From: SZUA-265 sp966249405
Lineage (GTDB): Bacteria > Myxococcota_A > Polyangia > Polyangiales > Polyangiaceae
Length of the DNA stretch: 64,000 nt
Assembly (NCBI GenBank): GCA_966249405.1
Contig: CBINDO010000006.1
Span: 1 to 64,000 of the forward strand
Direction of reading: 5' to 3'
The notes beneath the pieces were generated by a model. It searched no databases. It worked only from the letters and a program-made list of their open reading frames with translations, and was not told the origin of the DNA. Shown here in pieces: positions 33,782 to 41,922 of the stretch. A program made the translations under genes and the position numbers. Within the stretch, counting starts at the first letter, position 1; each line of letters opens with the position of its first letter.

Positions 33782-34048
33782 ATGTCGCGAATGGTTCAGT
33801 GCATTAAACTTGGACGCGAAGCTGCTGGTCTCGACAAGCCGCCGTTCAAGGGCGAGCTCGGAGAGAAAGTTTTTGCCCACGTCTCCAAAGAAGCGTGGCG
33901 GTCGTGGCTCGAGCACTCCAAAATCTTGATCAACGAGTACCGTTTGGACCTGGTCAGCGAACACGGGCAGAAGATTTGGATGGGCGAGCTCGAGAAGTAC
34001 TTCTTCGGGCCCGGTTCGGAGCTGCCGCCCGAGTTCGTTCAGAAGTAA
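33782..34048 (+). CDS. yggX: Oxidative damage protection / Fe(II)-trafficking protein YggX
   Basis: An 88-residue protein of the YggX family, linked in enterobacteria to protection of Fe-S clusters and iron trafficking. The family pattern is clear: SRMVQCIKLGREAAGLDKPP with conserved Cys7, then ELGEKVFAHVSKEAWRSWLE and the LINEYRLDL and LEKYFFG segments. Length is normal (about 90). The start ATG 33782 gives the standard N-terminus; ATG 33791 would drop three residues. It stands alone, 53 bases after the PDZ gene and 71 before the carbamoyltransferase gene. Confidence 0.94.
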   Translation: MSRMVQCIKLGREAAGLDKPPFKGELGEKVFAHVSKEAWRSWLEHSKILINEYRLDLVSEHGQKIWMGELEKYFFGPGSELPPEFVQK

Positions 34049-34119
34049 AGTGCGTGCGACCGCGGGGCAGTCTGAGCTGAGTCACTGGCAGCGAGCGAGA
34101 GGCGGGGAGTAAGAACACG

Positions 34120-35853
34120 GTGTCCAAACTCGTTTTAGGCCTCAACACAGACCACGGTGATTCAGCCGCTGCCCTGATCGGTGAACGGGGCCCGATTGCC
34201 GCCATCGCCGAAGAGCGCATCAACCGGAAAAAGCACTGCGCCGACTTCCCCAGTGCGGCAATTCGCGAGGTATTGAAGATCGGCGGTGTATCGGCCGCGG
34301 ACCTCACCGCCGTGGCGGTTGCCCGCAACCCGCGCGCCAACCTCCTCGGAAAGGTGCGCTTCGTCGCGCAAGACCCAGTGCGTCGGGCAAAGCTCGTGCG
34401 CGAGCGCATGAACGTTCACGGCGGCGTGCAGGGCACCTTGGCGCGAGTTGCGGCGGCGGTGGGGTTAGGGGAAGCGAACATCGGAGCCCGTCTGTATCGG
34501 GTCGAACACCACTTGGCGCATGCTGCCAGTGCTTATTATTGGTCGCCGTTCGAGCGAGCGGGGGCGTTGACCGTAGACGGCGCAGGTGACTTCGCCACGG
34601 CAATGTGGGCCAGCTGCGCCGGCAAGCGCATTCGCGTTCAACAACGCAGCCTTTGGCCTCATTCGTTGGGGGTCTTCTACACCGCGATTTGCCAATACAT
34701 CGGTTTCGATCGATATGGCGAGGAGTTCAAGGTCATGGGGCTGTCGGCGTATGGCAAGCCGAGTTTCATGCCGTTGATGCGCAAGCTCGTGTTTTTCGAT
34801 GCGGCGTTCGGCGTTCGACTCGACCTCAGCTACTTCCGTCACCACCGCGGCGAAGAACTGGAGCGCATCGACGACGGGGTAGTGACGCTGCCCGCGCTCT
34901 ACGGACCGAAGTTGGAGGCCGAGCTGGGCCCGGCGCGAGATCGCAGTCGCGAGCTTACCGACCGCGACCGCGACTTGGCGGCTTCGATGCAGCTGCGCTA
35001 CGAGGAGGTGTTCTTGCAGATGGTGGAACACGCCGTTCGTGTCACCGGATCGCGAAACCTCGTGTTGGCCGGCGGATGCGCGCTGAACTCTGTCGCCAAT
35101 GGCCGCATGATCACCGAAGGCTACGTCGATCGTGTGTACGTTCACCCGGCGGCCACCGACGACGGCACGGCAGTTGGCGCCGCGCATTACGTGATGCACG
35201 AACGCTTGGGCGCTGACCGTGTATACGGTATCGGCTCGGCCTACTTGGGGCCCGAGTTCAGCGATGCCGAGATTTCGGCGGCTTTATTGGCCAACGGCCG
35301 TCACTTTGAACGTCTGTCGGAGGCAGACCTCATCGATCGGGCGGCCAAGGCGATGCAAGGCGGGAAGATCCTGGGTTGGTTTCAGGGCCGCGAAGAATGG
35401 GGGCCACGCGCGCTCGGAAACCGCAGCATCCTCTGCAATCCGGCCTGGCCTGGAATGAAGGCGACGCTGAATGCTCGAATCAAGAACCGGGAGTCGTTCC
35501 GTCCTTTCGCCCCAGTGGTGCGCCTGCAGGACCTGCCACGCGTGTTCGAGGGTGAACACGAGGTGCCGTTCATGGTGATCGTTTACAAGGTACGGCCCGA
35601 GTGGCGTGAGCGCATCCCAGCAGTGACGCACGAAGACGGCACGGGGCGGGTGCAGACGGTAGAGCGCCATCAAAATTCGCTCTACCACGACCTCATCACC
35701 CGCTTCGAACAACTCACCGGTGTACCCGTCGTGCTCAACACCTCGTTCAACGAGAACGAGCCCATCGTGCATCAACCGGCGGAAGCCATTGCGTGCTTCG
35801 AGCGAACACAAATGGACGCTCTAGCGATCGGTCCGTTTTGGCTCGAGAAATAG
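34120..35853 (+). CDS. NodU/CmcH-type O-carbamoyltransferase
   Basis: A 577-residue enzyme of the carbamoyltransferase family that transfers carbamoyl from carbamoyl phosphate to hydroxyl groups of sugars, antibiotics or cell-surface glycans. The N-terminal Kae1-like domain holds LGLNTDHGDSAAAL, the metal-binding EHHLAHAASAYYWSP and LTVDGAGD, plus KVMGLSAYG. The C-terminal domain has ILGWFQGREEWGPRALGNRS and VLNTSFNENEP. Length is normal. Start GTG 34120. No glycosyltransferase or polyketide cluster is adjacent, so the acceptor cannot be guessed. It converges with and overlaps the CBS gene by 33 bases at the 3' end. Confidence 0.93.
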   Translation: MSKLVLGLNTDHGDSAAALIGERGPIAAIAEERINRKKHCADFPSAAIREVLKIGGVSAADLTAVAVARNPRANLLGKVRFVAQDPVRRAKLVRERMNVHGGVQGTLARVAAAVGLGEANIGARLYRVEHHLAHAASAYYWSPFERAGALTVDGAGDFATAMWASCAGKRIRVQQRSLWPHSLGVFYTAICQYIGFDRYGEEFKVMGLSAYGKPSFMPLMRKLVFFDAAFGVRLDLSYFRHHRGEELERIDDGVVTLPALYGPKLEAELGPARDRSRELTDRDRDLAASMQLRYEEVFLQMVEHAVRVTGSRNLVLAGGCALNSVANGRMITEGYVDRVYVHPAATDDGTAVGAAHYVMHERLGADRVYGIGSAYLGPEFSDAEISAALLANGRHFERLSEADLIDRAAKAMQGGKILGWFQGREEWGPRALGNRSILCNPAWPGMKATLNARIKNRESFRPFAPVVRLQDLPRVFEGEHEVPFMVIVYKVRPEWRERIPAVTHEDGTGRVQTVERHQNSLYHDLITRFEQLTGVPVVLNTSFNENEPIVHQPAEAIACFERTQMDALAIGPFWLEK

Positions 35854-36267
35854 CTCCCGAGCTGCCCGCAATACGTCGAGGTTGCTCAAAATCCCCACGA
35901 GTTGACGGCTGTTTTCGGCAACGACTGGCACGGCGCCTGCCTTGGTCGCCAGGAATACGTCGATGGCTTGGGCAATGGGCTGGCCAGGGTTCAACCTCGG
36001 GAAGTCCTCGTTCATGACGCGGAATACGGCCCAGTCCAGCCTCTCTTTGACCTGCAGGTCGTCGGCTTGGAACCCGAGTGTCTCGCGTAGATCGTTCTGG
36101 GACACGAACCCCTCGAGCACGCCATCGTTGACGACGGGCAAGTGTCGGATGTTGTGTCGCCGCATGAGTTCGACTGCTTCGCGCACACGAGTCGCCGGCT
36201 CGACGACAGCCACCGGCTGGGTCATGAGGTCGCCAACGAGCACGGGTCCAAGCGTAGCGTGAGTCAT
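35821..36267 (-). CDS. Tandem CBS-domain protein
   Basis: A 148-residue protein of two CBS domains forming one Bateman module: VLVGDLMTQPVAVVEPATRV with HNIRHLPVVNDGVLEGFVS (about 10-70) and a second with AIDVFLATKAGAVPVVAEN (about 90-140). Such modules bind adenine nucleotides and sense energy state. The start ATG 36267 overlaps the stop of the upstream UspA gene by four bases (ATGA), so it is the third gene of a UspA-UspA-CBS operon. The frame extends to 36309 but the overlap makes 36267 the better start. Its 3' end overlaps the convergent carbamoyltransferase gene by 33 bases. Confidence 0.9.
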   Translation of the reverse strand: MTHATLGPVLVGDLMTQPVAVVEPATRVREAVELMRRHNIRHLPVVNDGVLEGFVSQNDLRETLGFQADDLQVKERLDWAVFRVMNEDFPRLNPGQPIAQAIDVFLATKAGAVPVVAENSRQLVGILSNLDVLRAARELFLEPKRTDR

Positions 36268-36761
36268 GCCGAGGCCCCGTTTGGAACCACAAGCACTGGC
36301 GCTTGGCAATGCCTAACGACGTAGGCAGCCACGTTGCCCAGGAACCAGTCCGCTATGGGCGAGGAGCTACGCTTGCCCAAAACCACCCAATCGCAGTCGT
36401 GGCGCTCGGCGTGTCGCAACAGGATGGTCTTGGGGTCCCCGGATTCGACGCTAGTCGTCACGACCACCCCGGCAGTGTCCAGCGAGGCCAAGAACTGCGT
36501 CATCTGTTCCTCTGCGGAGCGCCGCATCAAAACGAACAGATCCGGATGGTCTGCGTCGACCGGCGCTGCCGGTTCTTCGCCTTCGGTCCGCGCATAGGGC
36601 GCGAGCCAAGCGTGCAACAAATGCACGTGGGCGCCGAAACAGCGGGCCAGCTCGAGGGCGTGATTGGCGGCGTTTCGGCTTTCCAGGCTGTAGTCCGTTC
36701 CAACTAGGATGGTCTTTGGAACGGGGGGCGCGGTGGGGTTCGGGTCAGTCATCGGGTCCAA
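36264..36761 (-). CDS. Universal stress protein (UspA family)
   Basis: A 165-residue UspA-fold protein: TILVGTDYSLESRNAANHAL at the N-terminus and VVLGKRSSSPIADWFLGNVA near residues 125-145, which stands in for the ATP-binding G-x2-G-x9-G-S/T loop. Here that loop is altered (GKRSS in place of GTHGRTG), so nucleotide binding is uncertain. It is the middle gene of the operon, 48 bases after the first UspA and overlapping the CBS gene by four bases. The start is ATG 36761 or ATG 36752. Confidence 0.9.
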   Translation of the reverse strand: MDPMTDPNPTAPPVPKTILVGTDYSLESRNAANHALELARCFGAHVHLLHAWLAPYARTEGEEPAAPVDADHPDLFVLMRRSAEEQMTQFLASLDTAGVVVTTSVESGDPKTILLRHAERHDCDWVVLGKRSSSPIADWFLGNVAAYVVRHCQAPVLVVPNGASA

Positions 36762-36809
36762 GAGCGGTTCACGCGGGCGTGGCGTCAGAGTTTCCGGGGG
36801 CTGCGCTCG

Positions 36810-37289
36810 TCACGCAGAAGCTGCGGCTTCCGATTCCGAGGTGACCTTGACTGCCAGCACTGGACAAGGCGCTTGCCTCAAGACCTTCTCGGCGGTGGAA
36901 CCCATGAGAAAGCGAGCTACACCGGTTCGTCCGTGCGTTCCTATCACGATGAGGTCCGGGCGTTCCGCCGCCGCGACGTCCAAGATCGTCGGTCCAGCGG
37001 GCCCGAGCATGACTCGCGCCGTGACGTTGGGCTGATCGGTGATTCCTACGCGACGGCAGAAGTTGGCGAGCTGTTCGCTGGCTTGCTTTTCGGCCTCGCT
37101 CACCAGCGGGGCCTCGAACTGCCCTGGAAACATCACGACACTGGGTGCGATGAACGCAGGCACGTCGTAGGTGTGGATGACGTCGACTTTCGCCCCGAGT
37201 GGGCCACTGATGGCCAAGGCCTGTTTGGCGGCGGCGGCGGAGCACTCGGAGAAATCGACGGGAACGAGGATCTTCTTCACGTTCGACAT
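36810..37289 (-). CDS. Universal stress protein (UspA family), ATP-binding type
   Basis: A 159-residue UspA protein with the full ATP-binding signature GTHGRTGVARFLMGSTAEKV near residues 122-141 and the standard N-terminal KKILVPVDFSECSAAA. It is the first gene of the UspA-UspA-CBS operon, a combination often tied to hypoxia, starvation or energy stress. ATG 37289 opens directly on the domain; the frame is open to 37520 but that part overlaps the promoter region. A candidate sigma-54 promoter and a perfect LacI-type palindrome lie 43-87 bases upstream. Confidence 0.93.
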   Translation of the reverse strand: MSNVKKILVPVDFSECSAAAAKQALAISGPLGAKVDVIHTYDVPAFIAPSVVMFPGQFEAPLVSEAEKQASEQLANFCRRVGITDQPNVTARVMLGPAGPTILDVAAAERPDLIVIGTHGRTGVARFLMGSTAEKVLRQAPCPVLAVKVTSESEAAASA

Positions 37290-37331
37290 GGTTACCGCTT
37301 TTCTGGGTGAGTCTGTGGATGGGGCGAGATG

Positions 37332-37349
37332 AACCGAAACGTTTCGGTT
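37332..37349. promoter_or_regulatory. 18-bp perfect palindrome, LacI-family-type operator
   Basis: AACCGAAACGTTTCGGTT is a perfect palindrome with the central CG and GAAACGTTTC core typical of LacI/GalR-family operators such as those of Cra and PurR. It begins at the predicted transcription start of the stress operon, where a bound repressor would block initiation. No LacI-family gene is in the window. Confidence 0.65.
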
Positions 37350-37360
37350 ACGGTGCATTA

Positions 37361-37376
37361 AGCAAACTCCAGGCCA
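37361..37376 (-). promoter_or_regulatory. Candidate sigma-54 (-24/-12) promoter of the UspA-UspA-CBS operon
   Basis: On the minus strand TGGCCTG-GAGT-TTGCT matches the sigma-54 consensus TGGCACG-N4-TTGCW at all invariant positions, with GG and GC 12 bases apart. The predicted start is near 37350, about 60 bases before the ATG at 37289. Confidence 0.6.
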
Positions 37377-37638
37377 CGTTGAATTATTACACCACGGTGT
37401 CGGAGCCCCCAGGGTCCACAAGCTTGCGGGCCAAACCCAGCAGAGTTCGGTGAAAACGGTGGATCTGGGGCGGTGCGCACCTCGCTGCGATCTGGCAGCG
37501 TAGCTCCGCAACTGGTGCAAAAGAAATTACTATTGCGAGCTAAGTGCTGAATTCGAGAAACGAATTCTCCGCAAGGCAGCATCCCCAAGCGTTGCCCAAC
37601 CCTCCCGAAAGCGCAGAGCGGAGTTACTCGCGCGAGCG

Positions 37639-38340
37639 GTGTCGAGCCTTGTTATGAGCAGACAAGCCCCCCACGTTTCCCCGGTTCTGCACTTCGTGTT
37701 CCTCGATGAAGCAGGCGGTTCACTCGAACCCGTGATGCGAGAACTGCAACAACAGGGTCACACGTGTGAGCTGGTCAGCGGCGCGCACGAACTCCAGACC
37801 CGGCTGGCGACGAAGGCCGGCTGCATCTTGGTGGCGGACACCGACCACGCCGAGAACCGTGACCTTCGAATCGTTCATCTGGCGCGCGCCGCGGCAAAGC
37901 CGCCGATCATCGCCCTCACCACGAGCCGACCTTCGATCGAAGGAGCGGTGCGCGCCCTCAAGGCTCGCGTCGACACGTACCTAATCAAGCCGTACGAGGT
38001 CGATGACTTGTTGACGGACGTCGCCATCGCGCTCACGGAACGTCGCGCGAGTTGGCTGCCCGAACCAGCGCCGGATAGCGAACCTCGCTCTTCCCGGCCG
38101 GCGGGAGAGGTACAACAGGTCAGGCGCCTCACGCGCCGCGAATACGAGGTGATGCAGCGCGTGTTGGTGGGCGATGACGTGTCGGCCATCGGAACCGTGC
38201 TGTACATCAGCCCGCACACGGTTCGAAACCACTTGAAGGCGATCTATCGGAAGCTCGACGTGCGTTCGCGCGTGGAGCTGGTGGTGCGTTTCGGCTCCTT
38301 CAAACACGAGCCCGCGTCCGCGCTGTTCTCGACGAACTGA
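37639..38340 (+). CDS. LuxR-type (NarL-like) response regulator
   Basis: A 233-residue regulator. The receiver-like domain (about 15-130) keeps an Asp in ILVADTD (about residue 67) and the Lys of TYLIKPYEVDDLL, but the N-terminal acidic cluster is only LDE, so it may be weakly or atypically phosphorylated. The C-terminal LuxR-type helix-turn-helix (about 165-225) is intact: LTRREYEVMQRVLVGDD, then ISPHTVRNHLKAIYRKLDV. No kinase is adjacent. The start is GTG 37639 or ATG 37654; neither has a strong ribosome-binding site. It is divergent from the stress operon, about 290 bases from the sigma-54/palindrome region. Confidence 0.87.
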   Translation: MSSLVMSRQAPHVSPVLHFVFLDEAGGSLEPVMRELQQQGHTCELVSGAHELQTRLATKAGCILVADTDHAENRDLRIVHLARAAAKPPIIALTTSRPSIEGAVRALKARVDTYLIKPYEVDDLLTDVAIALTERRASWLPEPAPDSEPRSSRPAGEVQQVRRLTRREYEVMQRVLVGDDVSAIGTVLYISPHTVRNHLKAIYRKLDVRSRVELVVRFGSFKHEPASALFSTN

Positions 38341-38415
38341 GTGGCTGCGTGGGGAGAGCAACCCCCGCCGTCTCACCGTTGTTGCCCCTAGGCTGCCTTC
38401 GACGCCACGCGTCGC

Positions 38416-40785
38416 TCAGTCGAGCGGCTGGAACAGCTCCTCGACGTCGGCTTCCGACAACGAGTGGGCAGAACCTTGTCCCAAGATGGTGTCTGCGAGG
38501 TGCCGCTTGAGCTGCTGTAGACGCAACATCCGCTCCTCGACGCTGCCCGCGACGATCAGGTTGTAGACGAACACCGGGCGTTTCTGACCGATGCGGTACG
38601 CGCGATCCGTAGCTTGGGCCTGGGCGGCGGGGTTCCACCACGGGTCGTAGTGGATCACCGTGTCCGCGCTGGTGAGATTCAATCCTGTGCCACCCGCCTT
38701 GAGGCTGATCAGGAATACGTCGGCCTTGCCGGATTCGAACTCGTCGCACTTGGCTTGGCGGTCCGCCGTTTGTCCCGTCAAGATGATGTAGGGGAAACGC
38801 CGCTCCGTTAGGCCTTGCCCAATCAGTCCCAGCATACGCGTGAACTGCGAGAAGATGAGGATGCGGTGACCCTGAGCCAGCTGCGTCTCGAGGAGTTCCA
38901 TCAGGAACTCGTACTTCGACGACGTCTTGACGGCGCGAGCCGCAGGGGAGTTGATGAGGCGCGGATCGCAACACGCCTGACGCAACTTCATCAGAGCGTC
39001 CAAAATCGGGATCGTCGAACCCGACAGACCCTTCTTGCGGATGACCTGACGCACCTCGTCGTGAGCGGCCACGCGGATGCTCTCGTAGAGATCGCGTTGG
39101 TCGCCGTCCAGTTCGACTGGGCGCACGAGCTCCGTCTTTGGCGGCAGGTCCTTGGCCACCGTGTCCTTCATGCGGCGTAGAATGAACGGCGCGACGCGGT
39201 GCCGCAGTTGAAGCAGACGCACCTCGTTGCGATCCTTCTCGATCGGTAGCTGGTAGCGATTGCGGAACGTTTGCACGTCGCCCAAAAAGCCCGGCATCAG
39301 AAAGTGAAACAGTGACCACAACTCGCCGAGGTTGTTCTCGACGGGGGTGCCGGTCAAACACAACCGATGGGTGGAGCGGATGCTGCTCACCGCGGCGTGC
39401 GCCTGGCTGCGACAGTTCTTGATCGCCTGCGCCTCGTCCAAGATCACCAGGTGAAAGTGCACTTCTTGGAAGCGCTCGAGATCTCGCAGCAGCACCGGGT
39501 ACGTCGTGATCACGACGTGGGCGCGCGCCATCTTGGGGTAAAGCTCTTGGCGCTTGCTGCCCTGGATCGCCAAGACGCGCAGGAATGGCGCGAACTTCTT
39601 GATTTCGCGCTGCCAGTTGCCGATCAGGCTCTTCGGCACGATCACCAACGCCGGCTCTTGCATGCGGCCACGCTCTTTTTCGGTGGCGAGGTGCGAAATC
39701 GTCTGCAGGGTCTTGCCTAGGCCCATGTCGTCGGCCAGCACGCCTCCGACGTTGTTGTCGATCAGGTTTTGCAGCCAGTTCAGGCCTTCTTGCTGATACG
39801 GGCGCAGGCTGGCCTGTAAACCCGTTGCAGGCCTAACCTCGGGAGCGCGTTCAGTTGCCAACTTGCGGGCTTTTTCGACGGCCGAGGTCGTTCCCGTCCA
39901 GCGCAGCTTCTGTTGCTCGTCCTCGAAAGCGTCGGTGATCCCCGCGATTACCGGCAAGTCGGTCTCTTTGAACGCCGTTTTCTCGCGGCTTCCCGAGTAC
40001 AGCTCTTCCAACACGTACAGCAACCGGCGCAGCCGCTCCGGGGGCAGCACCGCGTAGCGCGAGCCGTCGATGGGAATGGCTCGAAAGCGGGTGGGCGTAC
40101 GAAGGATCGACTCGAGGCTCTCCGAATCGGACGATTCGTTCAGCATCTCCAACAGGCCCGCGAGCAAGTTGATGCGTTGACCGTCCACATCCAGCCCGAG
40201 TTCGAGGCTGAACCAGTTGTCGTTTTCTTCGTCTTCTTGGACGTTGGCGTACCACGGGGTCTCTGAAGCGACGACCCGGTACGGATAACCTGGGGCCACT
40301 TCCACCTCCCACCCCAAACGTTCGAGCTGGGGGACGGCGTACGCACTGAAGGAGCACAACGCATGGACGTTGTCGCTGATGTGCACGAGGTAGTCGGCGT
40401 TCGACTCGGAAACGTGCGTGCTCAGGCAACTCAGCTCCACGGCGCCGAAGCTCTCGAGGATACATTGGGCTTGGCGCTCGAGGGCGCGGTTGCGAGACAC
40501 TCGCTGCAGACCTTGCGTCCCCGCGACGAAGAAACTCTCTTGTTCATCTGTGACGCGTAATCGCGTGGTGCCATAGGCGAAGCTCAGCGCGATGACCGCG
40601 ACGTCCCGCTCATGGTGATCCTCGGTGGGACGTGACCCACGTTCGCCACGCGATCCGCCGCCCGAGCTTTGCCCGTCCACGAACAGGCGCTCGGTAAAAA
40701 GCCGAATGATGGGCTTTGGCGCTGGCGCCGGAGCTTCCGCTTCCGCACCAAAGGCTTGCCCGCTGGGGCTGTGGATCACACTCAT
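38416..40785 (-). CDS. SNF2-family helicase-like ATPase
   Basis: A 789-residue protein of the SWI2/SNF2 group. An N-terminal region of about 330 residues of unknown fold is followed by helicase core 1 (about 335-520) with SLRPYQQEGLNWL, the Walker A ADDMGLGKTLQT near 350, DEAQ near 455 and LTGTPVENNLGELWSLF, then core 2 (about 610-750) with ILIFSQFTRML, SLKAGGTGLNLT and ATDRAYRIGQKRPV. All helicase motifs are present. There is no N-terminal SWIM zinc finger, common in longer bacterial relatives. Such proteins recycle RNA polymerase or remodel protein-DNA complexes; the exact role here is unknown. No methylase, nuclease or defence gene is adjacent, so it is probably not a defence-island helicase. 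Confidence 0.93.
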   Translation of the reverse strand: MSVIHSPSGQAFGAEAEAPAPAPKPIIRLFTERLFVDGQSSGGGSRGERGSRPTEDHHERDVAVIALSFAYGTTRLRVTDEQESFFVAGTQGLQRVSRNRALERQAQCILESFGAVELSCLSTHVSESNADYLVHISDNVHALCSFSAYAVPQLERLGWEVEVAPGYPYRVVASETPWYANVQEDEENDNWFSLELGLDVDGQRINLLAGLLEMLNESSDSESLESILRTPTRFRAIPIDGSRYAVLPPERLRRLLYVLEELYSGSREKTAFKETDLPVIAGITDAFEDEQQKLRWTGTTSAVEKARKLATERAPEVRPATGLQASLRPYQQEGLNWLQNLIDNNVGGVLADDMGLGKTLQTISHLATEKERGRMQEPALVIVPKSLIGNWQREIKKFAPFLRVLAIQGSKRQELYPKMARAHVVITTYPVLLRDLERFQEVHFHLVILDEAQAIKNCRSQAHAAVSSIRSTHRLCLTGTPVENNLGELWSLFHFLMPGFLGDVQTFRNRYQLPIEKDRNEVRLLQLRHRVAPFILRRMKDTVAKDLPPKTELVRPVELDGDQRDLYESIRVAAHDEVRQVIRKKGLSGSTIPILDALMKLRQACCDPRLINSPAARAVKTSSKYEFLMELLETQLAQGHRILIFSQFTRMLGLIGQGLTERRFPYIILTGQTADRQAKCDEFESGKADVFLISLKAGGTGLNLTSADTVIHYDPWWNPAAQAQATDRAYRIGQKRPVFVYNLIVAGSVEERMLRLQQLKRHLADTILGQGSAHSLSEADVEELFQPLD

Positions 40786-41322
40786 GCCAACGAAGAACTC
40801 GGCTCGCCGACTCTAGTTACGAGCCTGAACGTATGAATACACCGAGAGAAAATGCTGTTTAGATGTGCAGGGCCGGGTTGTCGAAGGCAAAACACGGGGT
40901 GAACGGCCTTAGGTGCTCGGCTGTAGGCGCCGTGAACGGCTGAAACCGTTGAGGTTTTCGCCGATCGACGTTTACTTGTCGCGCTCTGTTCCCCAGCATG
41001 TTGGGCAGCGCCACTGGGCCCATGCCAACCTGTCGGGCAGCAGCGGACTTGGAGTACTCAGCGATGTGGTTCTATAATCGGGCGGCCAGTCGGTCGACAA
41101 TGGCATTGGGCGTTAGCGGGGGAGCGAATGTCCGCTCGGCTGCTTGTTTCGAGTTAACATTGGGGGCCGCGGTCGGTTCCGGCGGACCCGCGCGCCGTTC
41201 CAATCTCCGCGGTGTTCGACCTGAATCGGCACAGCGACGCAGGGTACGTGTACGGATGCCCCGTACGAGTGTGGACGTGTGGGTATGGGTGTGGATACAT
41301 AAGCGAGAGAGAAGATGGCACC
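40786..41322. other. Long intergenic region with a TATAAT promoter
   Basis: 537 bases without a supported gene. Besides the promoter at 41049-41078, it has an imperfect inverted repeat near 40935-40965 (GGCTGAAACC and GGTTTTCGCC arms) and a hairpin GTACGG-ATGCC-CCGTAC at 41250-41266 in what would be the leader of the next gene. Frames from 40998 and 41212 have Arg/Val-rich shadow content. Confidence 0.5.
41049..41078 (+). promoter_or_regulatory. Candidate sigma-70 promoter with consensus -10
   Basis: TTGGAG and TATAAT separated by 18 bases. A perfect TATAAT is rare in this GC-rich DNA. The next start codon (41323) is about 240 bases downstream, leaving a long leader. Confidence 0.45.
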
Positions 41323-41796
41323 ATGAAGGCACTCATCGAGTTCATCGATCGCTACACCATCGACCCACACATCTACATCGTGGTGCCCCGGCAGCGACAT
41401 CCAGGACGGTACGAGATCTTCTGGGATAGGGAGCATCAGCCCAACCGTTGGCGACTGCGTCTGGTCGGCGAAGTCAATTGGGAGCGCGTCTCCAGCGAGC
41501 GCCTGATTGATACGCTGCTCGACAAGGACATCGACGTAGAACGCGTAGATTATCAGCTGCGCAGCGTCGCGCTGTCTCAGGTGGTATTCGCGGAAGCGTT
41601 AACCCAAGAGGCGCGATGTCTGTTCGGGGTGGAAACGGTGGCGCGCGCGGTCGCCGACCACAACGCTTTTTTGGAGGAGCTGAAGCAAATTGTGAACCGT
41701 TATGCGCGCGGTACGCTACGGCCCATTGCCGGGGGTGGGGAGAGGTCTGGCGCCCGAGGTGGCCATCTCACGCTAGTAGCAGAGCGCTCTGGCTGA
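41323..41796 (+). CDS. Hypothetical protein, unknown family
   Basis: A 157-residue soluble protein. Residues 1-130 look like a compact alpha/beta domain: MKALIEFIDRYTIDPHIYIV, then a Trp/Arg-rich YEIFWDREHQPNRWRLRL and a long helical part. The last 27 residues are Gly/Arg-rich and probably disordered. There is no signal peptide or membrane helix. I do not recognise a family. The ATG at 41323 is preceded by a purine-rich GAGAGAGAAGA stretch; the frame is open from 41212 but upstream content is low-complexity. It precedes the DUF1592/DUF1552 genes on the same strand, 126 bases before the next start. Confidence 0.65.
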   Translation: MKALIEFIDRYTIDPHIYIVVPRQRHPGRYEIFWDREHQPNRWRLRLVGEVNWERVSSERLIDTLLDKDIDVERVDYQLRSVALSQVVFAEALTQEARCLFGVETVARAVADHNAFLEELKQIVNRYARGTLRPIAGGGERSGARGGHLTLVAERSG

Positions 41797-41922
41797 TCGG
41801 TGGGATACTCCCGTAGCACAACAATCTGAATGCAGCGGAAACGGGTGTCGTCCCGGGACGCGGCCGCGAGAATTCCTGCCTTCGCGATCGCCCGATTGGA
41901 AATCGGCATATATGTTTCTGCA

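Noticed and set aside
37358..37588. A 76-codon minus-strand frame with a CxxC (FFCTSCGATLPDR)
   Set aside because: Looks a little like a zinc ribbon, but there is no second Cys pair, no good ribosome-binding site, and it overlaps the sigma-54 promoter of the stress operon.
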